The notes below the pieces were generated by a model that made no database searches, was not told the DNA's origin, and saw nothing but the letters and a program-made list of their open reading frames with translations. DNA of 64,000 nt from Monosporascus cannonballus (lineage: Eukaryota; Ascomycota; Sordariomycetes; Xylariales): NCBI GenBank assembly GCA_004154925.1, contig QJNS01000002.1:496001-560000 (forward strand). Direction: 5' to 3'. How positions within the stretch are numbered: the first letter of the stretch is position 1; each line of letters starts with the position of its first letter. The translations under genes and the position numbers were made by a program. This document shows positions 1-12,589 of this stretch, piece by piece.

Positions 1-3000
1 TAATTTAAAATTACGTTAAAAAATTCAAAAATAAAATAATTAAAAAATAATCGAAATTTACGGAACAAAATATAAAAATAATTTTCTTACTATTTTCAAT
101 TTTAATATTAACGTTAAAATTATTTCGATTTATAAGGGCATTATTTACCGAAAATAATTAAAATATGTAACGAAATTATATTAACAGGTCCGTAATTTTA
201 TTAATAATAAATTCGGTAACTTTAACGGAATACGCATTTAAAAATTTGTTATTATTTTTTATACGAATATTTGGTAAAATATTTTCGCTTTAAGCCGGTA
301 ATAACCATCAAAAATATTAATAAAATAATTAAAAAATAATTAAGGTAAAAAATAACTTATCGAATCGTTATACGAAACTTTTGAACTTAAGGTATAATAG
401 GAATTTCCGGTAATTAAAGGACCAAGTCGTTTAGGTAATTAACGTGGAATTTATAACGAATATCGGTAACGGCATTATTGCCAAAATAAAATATTTTGGT
501 TATTTTATTATTAATATTAATATATATTTTATCGTTATTATTTGGTATTATATATATATTTTTGGCCTTAGTTTATTTTGTTATAATTTAATTAAGATAT
601 CGTTATTTTGCCCAGTTATTAATAATTAATAAAATATTAAAATAATTTTAAAATAATATTTATTAATAAATATTAACTTTGTATTTAATAATTATGCTTT
701 AAATTATTTAATTATCGGGAATTATATATAAATTTAAGCGTTTTTAATTATTTAATTTACGTTTAATTTGTTATTTTAAGTTATAACGAATTCTTTCGAT
801 ATTATTTTGTTTTGCCGAAATATTGGTTTTTTACGTTTAAACCTTTTTGGTATACGGATTTTAATATAATAATTTGTTGGATTTCCGACGTTTAAATAAA
901 AGGGGTATTACGGAATTAAAAGTTAAAAATCCTAAATACGATTATTTTAGAATTATTTCAGAAATTAAATAACGGTAATTAAAAATAACGTATTATGATA
1001 AAGTAAGGTAATAAGATTTAATTAAGCTAAAAATAAAAAGAATTAAATAATTAAATAAAAAGAATAAAATGGAAAATTTTTAGGAAATATAAAATTTTAA
1101 CTAAATGGAAATTTATATAAGGTATACGAAATTTAAAAGTTTATTGATAAGAAATTTTATACTTATAAAATTCAAAATAGGATTTATTTAATTAAATAAT
1201 ATTAATTACTTTTTTAGCCTTATTTTAATTAAATATTCAAAATAAATAAAAAAGTGTTAATTAAAATAATTTATAAAATATATATTATTTTTTTGATTTT
1301 TTTAAAATTTTAACAACCGGCTTTAAAATAATTATATTTTAATAAGAATAAATTTCCTATATAATATGAATATTTTTTACTTAAAGCGTTATTTGTTTAC
1401 TGTAAATAACATAAAGATTATTACTTTAAAATAAAAAAAACACAAATTGTTTCTAGTTTTTTGCAATATTTTTAAAGTAAACGCCTTTATCCGCATAATT
1501 TGGAATAATATATCTATAAGTACTTTGCGTACGATACGTTAAAATAATATTTTCCCGAAAATTAAGCGGGTATTTTTTTGGTATTTCCAAATTTTGCGGA
1601 ATATATTTATTAAAAAATATTAATAATGAAATAATTATGAAATAATCCAGGTTATATATTTATTATTAAGTTTTTGTTTATAACGTCGAACTTTACATAT
1701 AAGTACTTTTAATTAAAGTTTTATTAATTTATTTAACGTTTTTTTGGCGGATTTAGGAATAAAACTAATTAATAATATTGGTTTATTTTGTATTATACGT
1801 TAAATAAGTATATGTCCAGTAAATTTAGGTAACGGGAGAAAGTTAAGAATAAAATTATTAGAATTTTGATTAAATTTATTTTGGGTATCGTTAATTCGTA
1901 AAGGATTTAAAATATTATTTAAAACGGGTAACTTTTTAATTATATTATTTCGGTAGTATTAAGTTCGAATTAAAATAAATAAAATAGATAATTTTATTAT
2001 AAAAGTTTAATAAAAAGGAAAAAGGAAATAAACAGTATTTAAAAAAGTTAATACGTAATTTTAAAACCTTATATCCCCAGTTATTTACGTAATTTCGATT
2101 ATTATTTTTATTTTCGCCAATTATCCGTTTCTTACAAAAAATATTTTTCTTATAGCTTTAATCGAATTTATTATAATGTCGAAATAATATTACAAATTTT
2201 CGAAAATTTTGATTTTAGTAATAATAATATCGATAATAATAAATCGTTGCAAAATATTTTTTTACAAAATAATAACTTTAATTAAAATAATAATTTAAAA
2301 GATTTTGGTATTAATAATTAAAATAATAACGAAATATTTAACGACAATTATTTGTTAAAAGGTAATAATGGAAATTATTAAAACTAAAGGCCGATTAAAA
2401 TAAATTCGAATTAAAAATAAAATATTTGAAAATTAAATTCGGAACTTAGTTATGTATAATTTAGTTAATAATTCCCGAACGAAAAAGAACTTAATTTACC
2501 GAATTTACCCAGCCAAAGAAACCGTTTTATTATGTTAGATTATTCGAGCCGATTTTAATCCCAGATATAACGGGGGGCCGATTTTCCGATTGTTAACCGG
2601 GAATATTACGAATATCGAAAACGTTAGTACGAAAATTAGGTGCTTTGGTTTTAGCGGCAGTTATGGTTTTAAAAAAATATTAACAGCAAAATTAACGAAA
2701 ACCGATTAAACGAAGTTAACGGCATATTTAATAAAAAAAACCGTAATTTAGAATATTAGAAGGATTTTATATAAATTTGTTAACGGATAATTAAGTGACT
2801 TAAGATTAAATATTGGCGATATAGATATTACTTTATACATTTTATTTTTCCAAAAAAAAACGGAATAAGTTCTATAAAAAAATACTTACGGAATAATATA
2901 TGCCGTAAAAAATGGAATAACTAAAATTAGTTATTAATAACAAAATCCTTAATATAATTATGGTATACATATAATTTGAAATGATCCTGAACTAATTATT

Positions 3001-3369
3001 ATATAACCTTTTATTAATAAATTTTTATTGGAACTTTTTATTTTTAACTTTTTTCCTTTTTTTTGGGGAGATAATAATTTTGAAATAATTTTTATTTATT
3101 ATAAATAAAACCCAGTATTACTTAAAATGCTTAATTTTAATTAATTTCTTTAATTATTTACTTCGTACTTTAATATTTATTTATTAAGGGTTTTTTAAAT
3201 TAATATTTCCGAGCCATAATATTATTTTACGGTAACGGCTTTAAATTATTAGTAATAAAATTATACATAAAATATACACGGCCATGTATTAACGTAATTA
3301 TTAAATATAAATTTAAAAATATCTTTTTAAAATTTTATATATTAATTAATTATAATATTTGGATTACGT
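1..3369. other. AT-rich, RIP-degraded DNA with no gene
   Basis: The stretch is dominated by A and T, with CpG kept and CpA/TpG rare, which is the footprint expected of RIP. Short open frames such as one at 444-629 are chance AT-rich translations with no recognisable domain. A slightly less eroded patch around 2500-2900 gives coding-like fragments in several frames and could be part of a transposon, but I could not name it. Confidence 0.6.
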
Positions 3370-4120
3370 TTTATTTGGCATTTTTGTTTTAAGAAATTAT
3401 TATTTATTAGATTAACCGGGAATGGAAAAAGCGTTATTTCTTAATTAATATCTAATTTTATAATATTAAATCGAATAAATTTAATAGTAATAAGTTATTA
3501 TGTCGGTTCAAAAAATTAGGAATAACCGATCGATTTTGCGTTTTTATTGCGGATAATAGCCCTGGTATTAGACAAATAATTATGCAAAAATGGTTTTACT
3601 AAAAGTTGGACGATAAATTCCAATAAGCAAACGAAATTCGACATTATATATATACGTTATATACTTTATAAAGGACATTTAATAACTTTTTTGAAACTTT
3701 AGGTAAATAAAATAAAAAATTCAAAAGCTTGCTAAAATAGAGCAAAAATCTTATTAACCTAAAAAAGGAATATATAATTATATTGATACGTATCTTTTGA
3801 AATAATTATAAAATAATTATTTAATTTTTATAATTACATATATTTACTTTTTGGATTTATTTCGGTTCCGATAAAAAAGAACCTTTTTATAAATTTAATA
3901 AAATATGATTATAAATAAAATTTTGAATTATAAAAACGGACTTTAAATAATTTATAACGTTTATAGCCGTTAAAGTTCGGTAATTCATTTCTTATTACGT
4001 ACCCTAAAAATATATCCCGTAATTTAAAGATTTATATGCCAATATTTATTATTAAAAAAACGGGTTATATATTATTTTTTAACGGTATTAAATTTATTTA
4101 TTATTTGGTTAATATTTTTA
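3370..4120 (+). pseudogene. Probable hAT-family transposase remnant
   Basis: Hand translation of the plus strand gives pieces that resemble the core of fungal hAT transposases. A fragment reading LGITDRFCVFIADN lies at about 3515-3560, where hAT proteins have a G-I-T-x-K/R ... D-N block. About 100 bases further on, in another frame, RYILYKGHLI (3655-3685) matches the hAT R-I-R-C-x-G-H-x-I-N-L block, with Cys seen as Tyr as RIP would produce. Many stops and at least one frameshift separate the pieces. The DDE residues and the C-terminal dimerisation domain could not be placed. The family call is an inference from two short blocks; another DNA transposon is possible. Confidence 0.4.
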
Positions 4121-5219
4121 AATATTTTATTTAAATAACGAATAATTTCTGTTTTTCCGAGAACACCATATTTCTTATATAGTAAACGTATACAAAATTA
4201 TGTATAAAAATTTACGTAAATGCGAAAAGCATATCGTTAAAGCTTATTAAAAATATTATCTAGATAAAGAATTAAAAAATAAAAAAAATGAAAAATAAGA
4301 AAAAATTAATATTTTCTAAGTTTATTAACCGATTACTAATATAGTTACGATTATTGCGGAAAAATACCAAATTAATAATTTCGAAAATCTTTAAATATAT
4401 TAACAGGTTATTTATTAATAATCATTTATTAATTTATTTTTCCGTCCTAATTTACTTACTATTAAGTAATACGGTTATTAAATTCCGTAATTATTTGAAC
4501 GATTAGCAAAAATATTTTTAATTAAAAGTATTTAATAATATACTTTATGGAGAAATCGTTAAATATTTTAAATAAACGTATAAAAAGTATTAAGAAAAAT
4601 ATAACAAACAAAATATAAAATTTATTATTCTTATTTTTACTTTAAATTACAGAAACCTTATTGAAATTTTTTATTAAATTTATGTTTTAAAAAAAAAGGT
4701 TCAATATATCCTACTAATAATAATACGTAGGAAGATATTATTAATAATTATATTTAATACGAACGTAAGTAATTTAATTAATATTTTGAAAATTATTTCT
4801 TAATTATATTGTTTAGGTATTTATCCGAACGAAATTATTTTAATATTATAATAACGGATTAATAATATTTTTCCGTAGTAATAAAGCGTATTTGAAGTTG
4901 TATTCGCTTAAAATATTATTTTAACCGTTAATTAATATTACCGTAATAATTTAAATTAATTTTGATTATATTATTTTATATTCGAACTAAAGTATTTAAT
5001 TTAGATAAGGAAATTATATACGATAATAATAATTCCGTTTATGCCCAAAAACGATTCGAAAAATATAAAGAAAAAACGCGGAAAATATTTTAAATTCTCT
5101 TTATCAAAAATCTAGAGACGTTGTTCGATCAGTATAATTTATTATCAGATAAACTTTACGGGGTATTAGATAACGATTTAAAAAATCCGGATAAAACCGA
5201 AAATAACGAAAACGAAAAT
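4121..5219. other. AT-rich RIP-degraded DNA up to the element 1 insertion site
   Basis: No gene is recognisable. It may hold the eroded 3' part of the hAT-like remnant. The last five bases (5220-5224, TAAAT) form the left copy of the target-site duplication of element 1. Confidence 0.5.
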
Positions 5220-5224
5220 TAAAT

Positions 5225-5660
5225 TGTAACGAACCTGTCACATATCCACCTGGAAGTATGAGCAGTATCCGAAATAGGGTCTTGATTTGCAGGTAATAAT
5301 AGGGCGAGGAATGATTTAGTGATCTATTCGTTAAAGAGATTTAAGTACTTTTCCCTTAATTAGAGAACGGTATAGTTACTTCTGATTAAAAGCTTAGATT
5401 GATAGTTAAGGAGCGAAATTAAGTAAGTGTTATTTATATGAAAAACCGATTTATTATATATCCCAATTCCTAAAGTAAGTGTGTCGTGGATCTATATGAT
5501 CTATGTAATTTACGTAATTTGGTTTAGATTACTTAGATTATCTAAATTAATTAGATTACCTTAAGAGCCAAGTTTTTCTGTCCGGAATTTAGCCGTGATA
5601 GGTCCGCGTTAGGCCTTAAAGGTTAATTTTCTCGAGGCAGGAACCCCTGTTCCTGTAATA
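5225..5660 (-). repeat. 3' LTR of element 1
   Basis: Partner of the LTR at 12149-12584, with a TG/CA end retained at 5225 (TGTAAC on the plus strand) and a CA-to-TA type change at the inner end (5659-5660). Read on the plus strand it lies directly upstream of the antisense reading frame at 5766 and could provide its promoter; a TATA-like run occurs near 5450-5463. Confidence 0.95.
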
Positions 5661-5674
5661 TTATTCCCCCTTTC
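5661..5674 (-). promoter_or_regulatory. Polypurine tract of element 1
   Basis: On the sense (minus) strand a purine-rich run, GGAAAGGGGGAATAA, abuts the inner edge of the 3' LTR. This is the expected position of the plus-strand DNA primer in an LTR retrotransposon. Confidence 0.7.
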
Positions 5675-5765
5675 CAAAGATTTTTATCCCAAAGATAAGA
5701 ACCGTAGGTGGGCCATTTTGTTTTGTTGGAAAAAGTTTTTGGAGGCGTCCTAACTAACTTTTATC

Positions 5766-6419
5766 ATGATAGGCCGAATTCAAAAAAAAAAAAGAAAACC
5801 TCGCCTAAATTAACGCGAAGCGCGTAATAACCGTGCAAATTTTATTAAGAAATTTGGTTCCAAAGTTGTCGCCTATTCGAACTGTGTTCGCCTGGGGGAA
5901 CTTGATTATTATTTTGTGTCGGACATCCCCAGTTGTGGGTGTTGTACCCGTCGTTAGCGTTTTGCTTGCGACGTATTAGATATGAACTCCTTAGTAAAAA
6001 TTAGAAAGGAACGCGAGCGCTTGCAAAAGGAATAGCGTAAGGTGGAGGACACCTTGGTCGCGCATTAAGAAGTGCTGGCGGCGTACCAGGAAGTCGCCGA
6101 AAAGAGAACGAAAGAATTCGTTAATCGGCTGAAACGTATCCGCTTGCAACAAGGCGTTTTGGAAAAGAAGGCTTTCGCGATTTTAAAGGAAGGTTATGAA
6201 ATGGATTAATTGGAAGAACAGGAAAGATTGGAGGAAAAGCAGCGGCGTACAGAAGCGGAACAAGCGCAGCTTGCTTCCGAGATGGATACTGTTATGGAAG
6301 CATCAGCTTCTTTCGACTAAAGCGCCGCAGGGTTGGATTTAAGCGGGGGACCGTTGTCGCCTACGACCTTGGTTACGTTGGAGACGGTCGGTCAGGATTT
6401 TGGCGGTAGAACGTCTTAA
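5766..6419 (+). pseudogene. Antisense Zn-cluster-like coiled-coil ORF in element 1
   Basis: A 217-codon frame runs on the strand opposite gag-pol, from ATG at 5766 to TAA at 6417-6419, overlapping the last 47 bases of pol tail to tail. Six in-frame stops (three TAA or TAG in the first 100 codons, three later) are mostly explicable as mutated Gln codons; the one after SFD may have been Trp. The N-terminus is basic (QKKKRKPR). Residues 37-68 form a cysteine cluster with spacing C-x2-C-x7-C-x8-C-x2-C-x7-C, in which the first and third positions are now Tyr, as TGT to TAT would give. Residues about 75-190 are Lys/Glu/Gln-rich heptad-like coiled coil (for example RKERERLQKE), then a Ser/Leu-rich tail. 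The layout recalls fungal Zn(II)2Cys6 proteins. A similar frame lies at the same place in element 3. Function is unknown; DNA binding is only an inference from the cluster. Confidence 0.75.
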
Positions 6420-9400
6420 CCAGGTCCATCGCATTTGTCAAGTGGTTGAATGGTTCCCAAGTGTTTTCTTTATGTGAGTATTTTTCCCATTTGACTAGGT
6501 ACTGAACTTTGTTTTTGACCATTCTGGAATCTAGTATTCGTTTAACTTCGTATTCGTTAGAGTCCTTTTTAAGTTCCAGGTCTGTTTCCAACGGGGCGTT
6601 CTTGGGTGCTGGTTTAAGTAGAGAAATGTGGAAAACAAGGTGTATCTTTATGTTTTTGGGTAACGACAGTCGGTAATTGGTTTTGGAAACGACTTTTTTA
6701 ACCTTGAACGGGCCAAGTTTCTTAAAGTCGAGCTTGTTGCTAGGTCTTTTCGTTTTGATCTGTGAGATATTCGAAATCGCGTTTTGTTTCTGGCGTAGCA
6801 AGTAAACCTTATCTTCTTTTGTTAAAATTAGTCCTTTAATTCTCTTTTTGTTGTAGTACTGAGTTATCCGTTGTTAAAGGAATCGCAATTCGTTCTGGAA
6901 ACGGGTTTGGATTGTCTTGATTTCTGTTATTAACGTTTTTGCTTTTGGGGTAATTGTAGCAATTTTTGGTGCCTTATTAAGTGGTTATTTAAGTCGTTTT
7001 GTTTTTGCATCGTGTCTGTATATAGCTATATAAGGAGATATGCTTATATTTTCGTTAACAGATATGTTGTAAGCGATTTGTGCTAGTGGTAAAAGCTTTA
7101 TCCAGTTATTTTGTTGGTAGTTGATATAGCTTCGGAGGTATTGTTCCAGGGTTTGGTTTAGCCTTTCGGTTTGACCGTCCGTTTGAGGGTAATAGGCTGT
7201 AAAGAACTTGAGCTTAGCACCAATTTGTTTAAAGAAACTGGTGCCAAATTTTGAAGTAAATAGCGTATTTCTGTCGGAAATAATCCTTTCGGGTATTCCA
7301 TGTTTGTCGAAGTAATGTCTGATAAAGGCGTAGGCCAACTGCTTTGCCGTTGCGTTTCCTTTGAAAGGTAGGAAGTACCCATATTTGGTGAGTCTGTCGA
7401 CAATCACCCACATTCCGTCGTATTCGACTCCAGTGACTGGGTTTTTGGATGGAGGAAGGTTAGTGATGAAGTCTTAAGCTATGGCGTTCCATGCCTTATT
7501 TAGAATTTTAGTGGGTTGTAATAACCCGTAGGGCTTATGGCGTACTGCCTTAGCCTTGTTGCAAATATTGCAATCCTTGATTATCTTTTTGACCATACGG
7601 CGTAACTCTGGGAAATCGTATTTTTTTTGTAGCCGTCGGGTGGTTTTAAAGATTCCTTGATATTTATATAATAAGTTTTCGTGGAATTCCCTTACGAATT
7701 GTTCTTGTTAATCCCTGGGAATATAGATTTTGCCATGGTATAGCAGCTGATTTTTTAGTTATTCTTTTAGTTATTAAACCTTTTTTTGTTTTTCTTTATT
7801 GTAAGAATTCTGGAATCGTATTAAGAGTTTGTAAGATGGTTTCTTTAAGATTTCGCATAATTATACCGTATTATTTTGGTTGTATTATAGTATTTGCATG
7901 TTCCTTTTGGGAACTTTGGAATCGTAATCGCTTTTGCGATTGAAAATATCCGCCTGGATATTTTCTTTTCCTTTAATGTAATATATTTTGAAGTTAAATT
8001 TTGATAAAAAAATTATCTAAGTCTTATGTCGTTTGTTTAATTTTTATGTTTTCATAAATCGGGTAAAGTTTTTATGGTTAAAATAAATATCGAAGGGTTC
8101 CCGTATTCCGTTGAAAAAAGGCTTTTATTCCTTAAGAACGTTAATAATTGCTAATAATTCCTTGTCGTAAATTAGATATTTAAATTCTATATCTCGGAAT
8201 GCTTTTAAGTAATATGCCACTGGGTACCATTTGCCGTTATCTTCCAGTTGTTTTAGGACGGTACCTAATACGTAATTTAAAGCATCTGTTTTCAGGCGTT
8301 TTTTTTTGTTTGCGTTAGGTAATCTTATTATAAGTCCGTTAGTAATCGTATTTTTTAGGATCTGGAATACTTTTTTTGCTTTTTTTGGGAGTTCAAATTT
8401 TTTTCCCATATACTTTTTGGTGGTAAGTTTCGTTAATAATTTAATTATATCTCCGTATCCCTTAATTAAGCCACGTACGTAACCCGTAAATCTTAAAATT
8501 TACCGGATATTTATAATGGTCGCCTTATCGGGGATGGGCCAATTTTTGATTATTTTTATCTTAAAGCGTTAAATCTGAATTTGGCCGGGGGTAAAAGTAT
8601 ATCCCAAAAAGTTTAGTTTTTATGTATGCCATACGTTTTTGGCTAGGTTAATTTGGATATTTATTTCGTTTAACGTTTAAAGCATCTGGGCAACTTGCTT
8701 CCTGTGCTTTTCCAGAGTTTCGGAATAAATAAGGATATCGTCGAGATAAACGAATATAAATTTATCCAGAAATTTTCTGAACGTAATTATGATTAGGCGT
8801 TAAAAGCTGGCGGGAGTATTGGTAAATCCCATAGGCATCACTTTGTATTTGTAAAATCCATGTATTGTTCTAAATGCCGTTTTCCATTTTTTTCTTTTGG
8901 CCATTTTGATACGGTAATAACTGTTTCGGAGGTTAAGTGCAGTAAATTACTTTATTTTGTTAGCGTTCTCCTTTAACGTGCTTATAAAAGTCAGTAAATA
9001 TCTATTTTTAATCGTAATATCGTTCAACTGTCGGTAATCGATTACCCTTTTGAAAACCAGATTTCCGTTTTCGTTAATTTTTTGTTTTCCGTCTTTAGTT
9101 TTTGGTATTATAAGGACGGGATATCCAGCGGAAGAATCAAAGGGTTAGATGTATCCTTTTTTTAAGTTAAGTTAAATGCTTTTCCATAAGGCCTTTGATT
9201 TATCAAGATTTATATGGTAAATTTTGTGAAATTTAGGATGGTATTTTTTTTTGATGGGTATTTTGTGATCCCATTAACCGTATAATGGTAATTCGTGGTT
9301 TTTTCTGTTTTTAAATAATTTCTTGAACCGTTAATATTTAAGTAATACCATAAAAGCTTAATTTGCAATCTGGATTTCCTTGATGACATAATAGATTTTT

Positions 9401-10113
9401 TGGTCGTTTTTTTCGGGTAGCTTGTTTTCCTATGAAAGTATTTGATATTTCCAGTTAATATGTGGATTGTTAAATCTGAATTACGGTATTCCCAAAATGA
9501 TATCGTACCCAGAAATGTCAATAATATCCAGCGAAACTCGTTCTCGGTGTCCTTAAATTTTTACTGGGAGTTTTTCAGTTTTTCGAAGGACTTATCCGTT
9601 ATCGTATATAGACAAGTTTCCGTTTACCGTACGTAATTTATAGGATTTCAACTTATATTTCCAGGGAATCTGATGTTTTTCTGCCACTGTAAAAAAGATA
9701 AAATTGCTTTCGGTTCTTAAGTCGATCATAGCTTTGAACGTTTTGTTCTTGTATCGAAAAGGAATCTTTATCTGGCTGCGTAATCCTTTTGTTGCTTTAT
9801 ATAAGGTTTTATAAGTTAGGGCTTTTTAATATCTTACTTTCGAGGGCCTCTGTCGTTTTTTGAATAACGTGGTTTACTTGTAAAAAGGCGTTTCTATTTT
9901 CGCGCTTTTTTAGCTGCGTACCTGGTACAATAATCGTCCATGTATTTGTATTATTTCTTTCTGCCCAACCGGCATCCGAAAGTAATTGTTTTTCTCTGGT
10001 TCGATCTTTGGTTTGGCATTTTCTGGGTTATAGGGTCGGAGAGGTGTATTTCCGAAAAAGGTGTTCCCATATTTAGGAGCTCGTATTAAATGCAAAGTGT
10101 TAGGGCGTAACAT
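6373..10113 (-). pseudogene. Pol polyprotein of element 1 (PR-RT-RH-IN-chromodomain)
   Basis: One frame of 1247 codons can be followed with premature stops. Protease: active site now DLRTESNFI (Asp at 9721-9723), where DSG is expected, so Ser and Gly are lost by RIP. Reverse transcriptase: IDYRQLNDITIKNRY, then FTNTPASF and an intact YLDD at 8737-8748. RNase H: ALNYVLGTVLKQ with Asp-Ala-Ser changed to Asp-Ala-Leu, then IYDKELLAI. Integrase: zinc-binding DCNIC, core block VIVDRLTKYGYF, second Asp in IISDRN and the Glu in TERLNQ. C-terminus: chromodomain YEVKRILDSRM ... YLVKWEKYS ... NTWEP, unbroken to the stop at 6373. The start is uncertain; ATG at 10113 is the first in the open stretch. It is in the -1 frame relative to gag. 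The copy is inactive because of stops and the damaged protease. Confidence 0.92.
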
Positions 10114-10187
10114 AAGTATCTTTGCGATATGGCCTTTTGATTCCGTTTTGAGTTAGGATGTAAATGATAAGACCTGGGGTATTTTAG

Positions 10188-11942
10188 CTATCGGAGGGTT
10201 TTTGTGCATTTGCACTTATTATCAGGTTCGGTAAGTGTTTTTTCGTCCTATCCAGGCTAAAAGTTATTATTTTCCTTAGTTTTATGATAAACGAAATAAT
10301 CGTTTTAATAATAAGCGGTAAAATGTAACAAGCTGTAAGGGTTTACCGATAATATCTTCCGGTAAATAATGTATTTTGGGAGTTCGCAAAGTTCCGGGGA
10401 TAATTGTCCGTGGTTATTGATGTTTGGTCGAAATTAACCGTTTATATCGTACATCTTATATTTCTGTATGTCGAAATGGCAAAGGCATTTTAGCTTTATA
10501 GTTATCCTGGAAGCCGTTTGTCCTGGGTGATACTTGCAGGCTTTAACCTTAGAATCCTGGCAAACTGGATAATCCTCGTATTCTGGGATGTCGTTCTGGA
10601 TCTGAGTAGTTATGGCAATAGTGAATTCTGGCTGGGAGGAAGTCGAGCTGACTTTTTTTTCCTCCTTTTTTGCCTTACTGTCGGTTTTTTATTTAGTTAT
10701 TCTGACTTTTTTCTGGGGTTGAGGAATTCCTTCCTTTTTGGAATTTTTCTTAGCGGGAAAGCGACATTCGCTTTTGAAATGTCTTTTTTTGCCACAATTA
10801 AAATACTTTACTTTGGACTTGTTTTTCTTGGGCTTCTTCGAAGCGGAACTTACTTCCTTCTAAGGTTTGCCCTTATCTTTCTTAATTCGGTTATTAAAGC
10901 TTTTGTTGTTATTTCGTTTGTTAATCTTTTTTTTTTCGAAATACCGATCAAAAGTGCGTCGGTCGGCAATAATAGCCTTATCCGTATATTCCGCGAAGGA
11001 TCTAATCTTAGGTACTTTGTACATTTCGTCCTTAACCAAAAGCTTTAGGCCGGTGTAGTAAGGGTAAAATAACGCGCTTTCTGGTAAATTCGAAATAGCA
11101 GTTAGGCGGTTGAACTTAGTTATATACTTAGCGGCTGACTTAATTTGGTAAAATAAATAAAATTGCTTAATAGCATTTTGTTTTTTATCTGGATTTTTAA
11201 ATAGGGTTTTTATTTTTTCTTTAAAGTTTTCGTACTTGCTAAAGATATAATTGGTAAGGTTTAAGGATTTTTCTGGATATCTTTTAAGATAATCCGTTAA
11301 AATGGGTTCGAACTAATCGTAAATTCGTCCGATTAATAGCTGAGAAATAGCCATCACCTTCTAATAGTCCTCCGTCAAAGAATTCTTATAAAATTTAAGG
11401 TAAAGCCTGGCCTGAACTAAAAATCCATTAGGGTCCTTTAATCCGTTATAGGGCTTAGGGGGGGTTAGCTTGTAGCCCTTAACATCTGGCATTCCATGGT
11501 AACTGGGCGGTAGGACCGTTCCTTCCCGTGCCCGGTTGGCTCCAAACAAGGGCAGAGTCGAAGTTTTTTCCCGTACTCGTCCCGTGTCGAATGGTGGTAG
11601 GGCCGAAGTTCTTTCTTCTGGATACCTCGTGTCTGTCAGAAGCGATCGATAGCCAGCTCCTTGGCTTCGTCCCCTGGGGGAGCCAAATTGAGGAAAGGCT
11701 GGTTTCTTAGCAAGTCGAACGTTTTTTTTTTCCAAGCTCTGGACCTTTTGGGCTAAGAAATCCAATTTTTCTTCCGTAGTAAGTTCTTTTTCTTCGCCTC
11801 CTTGGCTCCTTTGGCCTCTGGCTGGCTGTTCTTCTTCTGGCTCCGAGTCCTGAACCTCGATGGTTTCCTAAGGAATTGGGGAAAGCTGTTGCTGGGGTTA
11901 AAAGGAAGGTCCTCCTTGGGATCGAGTAATAGGTGGTGCCAT
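10188..11942 (-). pseudogene. Gag of element 1
   Basis: The frame starts with ATG at 11942 (MAPPITRSQGGPSF) and can be followed for about 584 codons with several RIP-type stops. Residues about 40-75 include a short coiled coil (KLDFLAQKVQSLEKK). A capsid-like helical part follows, with KPYNGLKDPNGFLVQARLYL near residue 165-185. A CCHC zinc knuckle sits at 10764-10805 (residues 380-393), reading YFNCGKKRHFKSEC; the first Cys is now Tyr and Gly before His is now Arg. The C-terminal part contains a second Cys/His-rich stretch (ACKYHPGQ). It is the structural protein that packages element RNA. The end at 10188 is uncertain because native and mutated stops cannot be told apart. Confidence 0.82.
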
Positions 11943-12148
11943 GTTGTCTATCAGCTGGAGAACTTTTTCAATAGGTGGTAAATCGTTTAGTCTTGTTACT
12001 GGTCCTTTACTGGCTAGTGACGGGGATCGGGTGTGCTGTTTGTTTTCTGAACGTCGTCCTGTGATATCGTCTTTATTGGGTTCAGAAGAGCTTATGCCTA
12101 ACTGGGCCTTGAACTATTTGTTGGCTATTAATTAAGGAGCTATTAAAA

Positions 12149-12584
12149 TATAACGAACCTGTTACACATCCATCTGGAAGTATGAGTAGTATCCGAAATG
12201 GGGTTTTGATTTGCAGGTAATAATAGGGCGAAAAATGATTTAGTGATCTGTTCGTTAAAGAGATTTAAGTATTCTTCCCTTAATTAGAGAACGGTGCAGT
12301 TACCTTTGATTAAGAGCTTAGATTAATAGCTAAAGAGCGAAATTAAGTAGATGTTATTTACATAAAAAACCGATTTATTATATATCCTAATTCTTAAAGT
12401 AAGTATATCGTGGATCTATGTGATTTATGTGATTTACGTAATTTGGTCCAGATTATTTAGATTACCTAGATTAATTAGATCACCTTAAGAGCCAAGCTTT
12501 TCTGTCCGGAGTTTAGCCGTGACAGGTCCGCGTTAGGCCTTAAAGGTTGGTCTCTTCGAGGCAGGAACCCCTGTTCCTGTAACA
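12149..12584 (-). repeat. 5' LTR of element 1
   Basis: It is 436 bp, the same length as its partner at 5225-5660 and nearly identical apart from transitions. The sense strand begins TGTTACAGGAACAGG (12584 downward) and ends at 12149 with TA in place of CA, a RIP-type change. It should supply the element promoter. Confidence 0.95.
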
Positions 12585-12589
12585 TAAAT

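Larger units (their letters stand above)
5225..12584 (-). mobile_element. Element 1: full-length Ty3/gypsy chromovirus retrotransposon
   Basis: This 7360-bp LTR retrotransposon is read on the minus strand. Both LTRs are 436 bp, run from TG to CA (TA at RIP-altered ends), and the element is flanked by a perfect 5-bp duplication TAAAT (5220-5224 and 12585-12589). Order in the sense direction is 5' LTR, gag, protease, reverse transcriptase, RNase H, integrase, chromodomain, polypurine tract, 3' LTR. The order RT-RNase H-integrase defines Ty3/gypsy, and the C-terminal chromodomain places it among chromoviruses. Gag and Pol carry only scattered stops, mostly Gln-codon to stop changes, so the copy is fairly young. 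Differences seen between the two LTRs in the parts compared are transitions, as RIP predicts. An additional reading frame runs antisense between Pol and the 3' LTR. Confidence 0.95.

Noticed and set aside
10518..11048. 176-codon plus-strand frame with many Phe and Leu residues
   Set aside because: It is the complement of the Lys-rich gag region of element 1; the minus-strand reading has the zinc knuckle and is in frame with the gag start.
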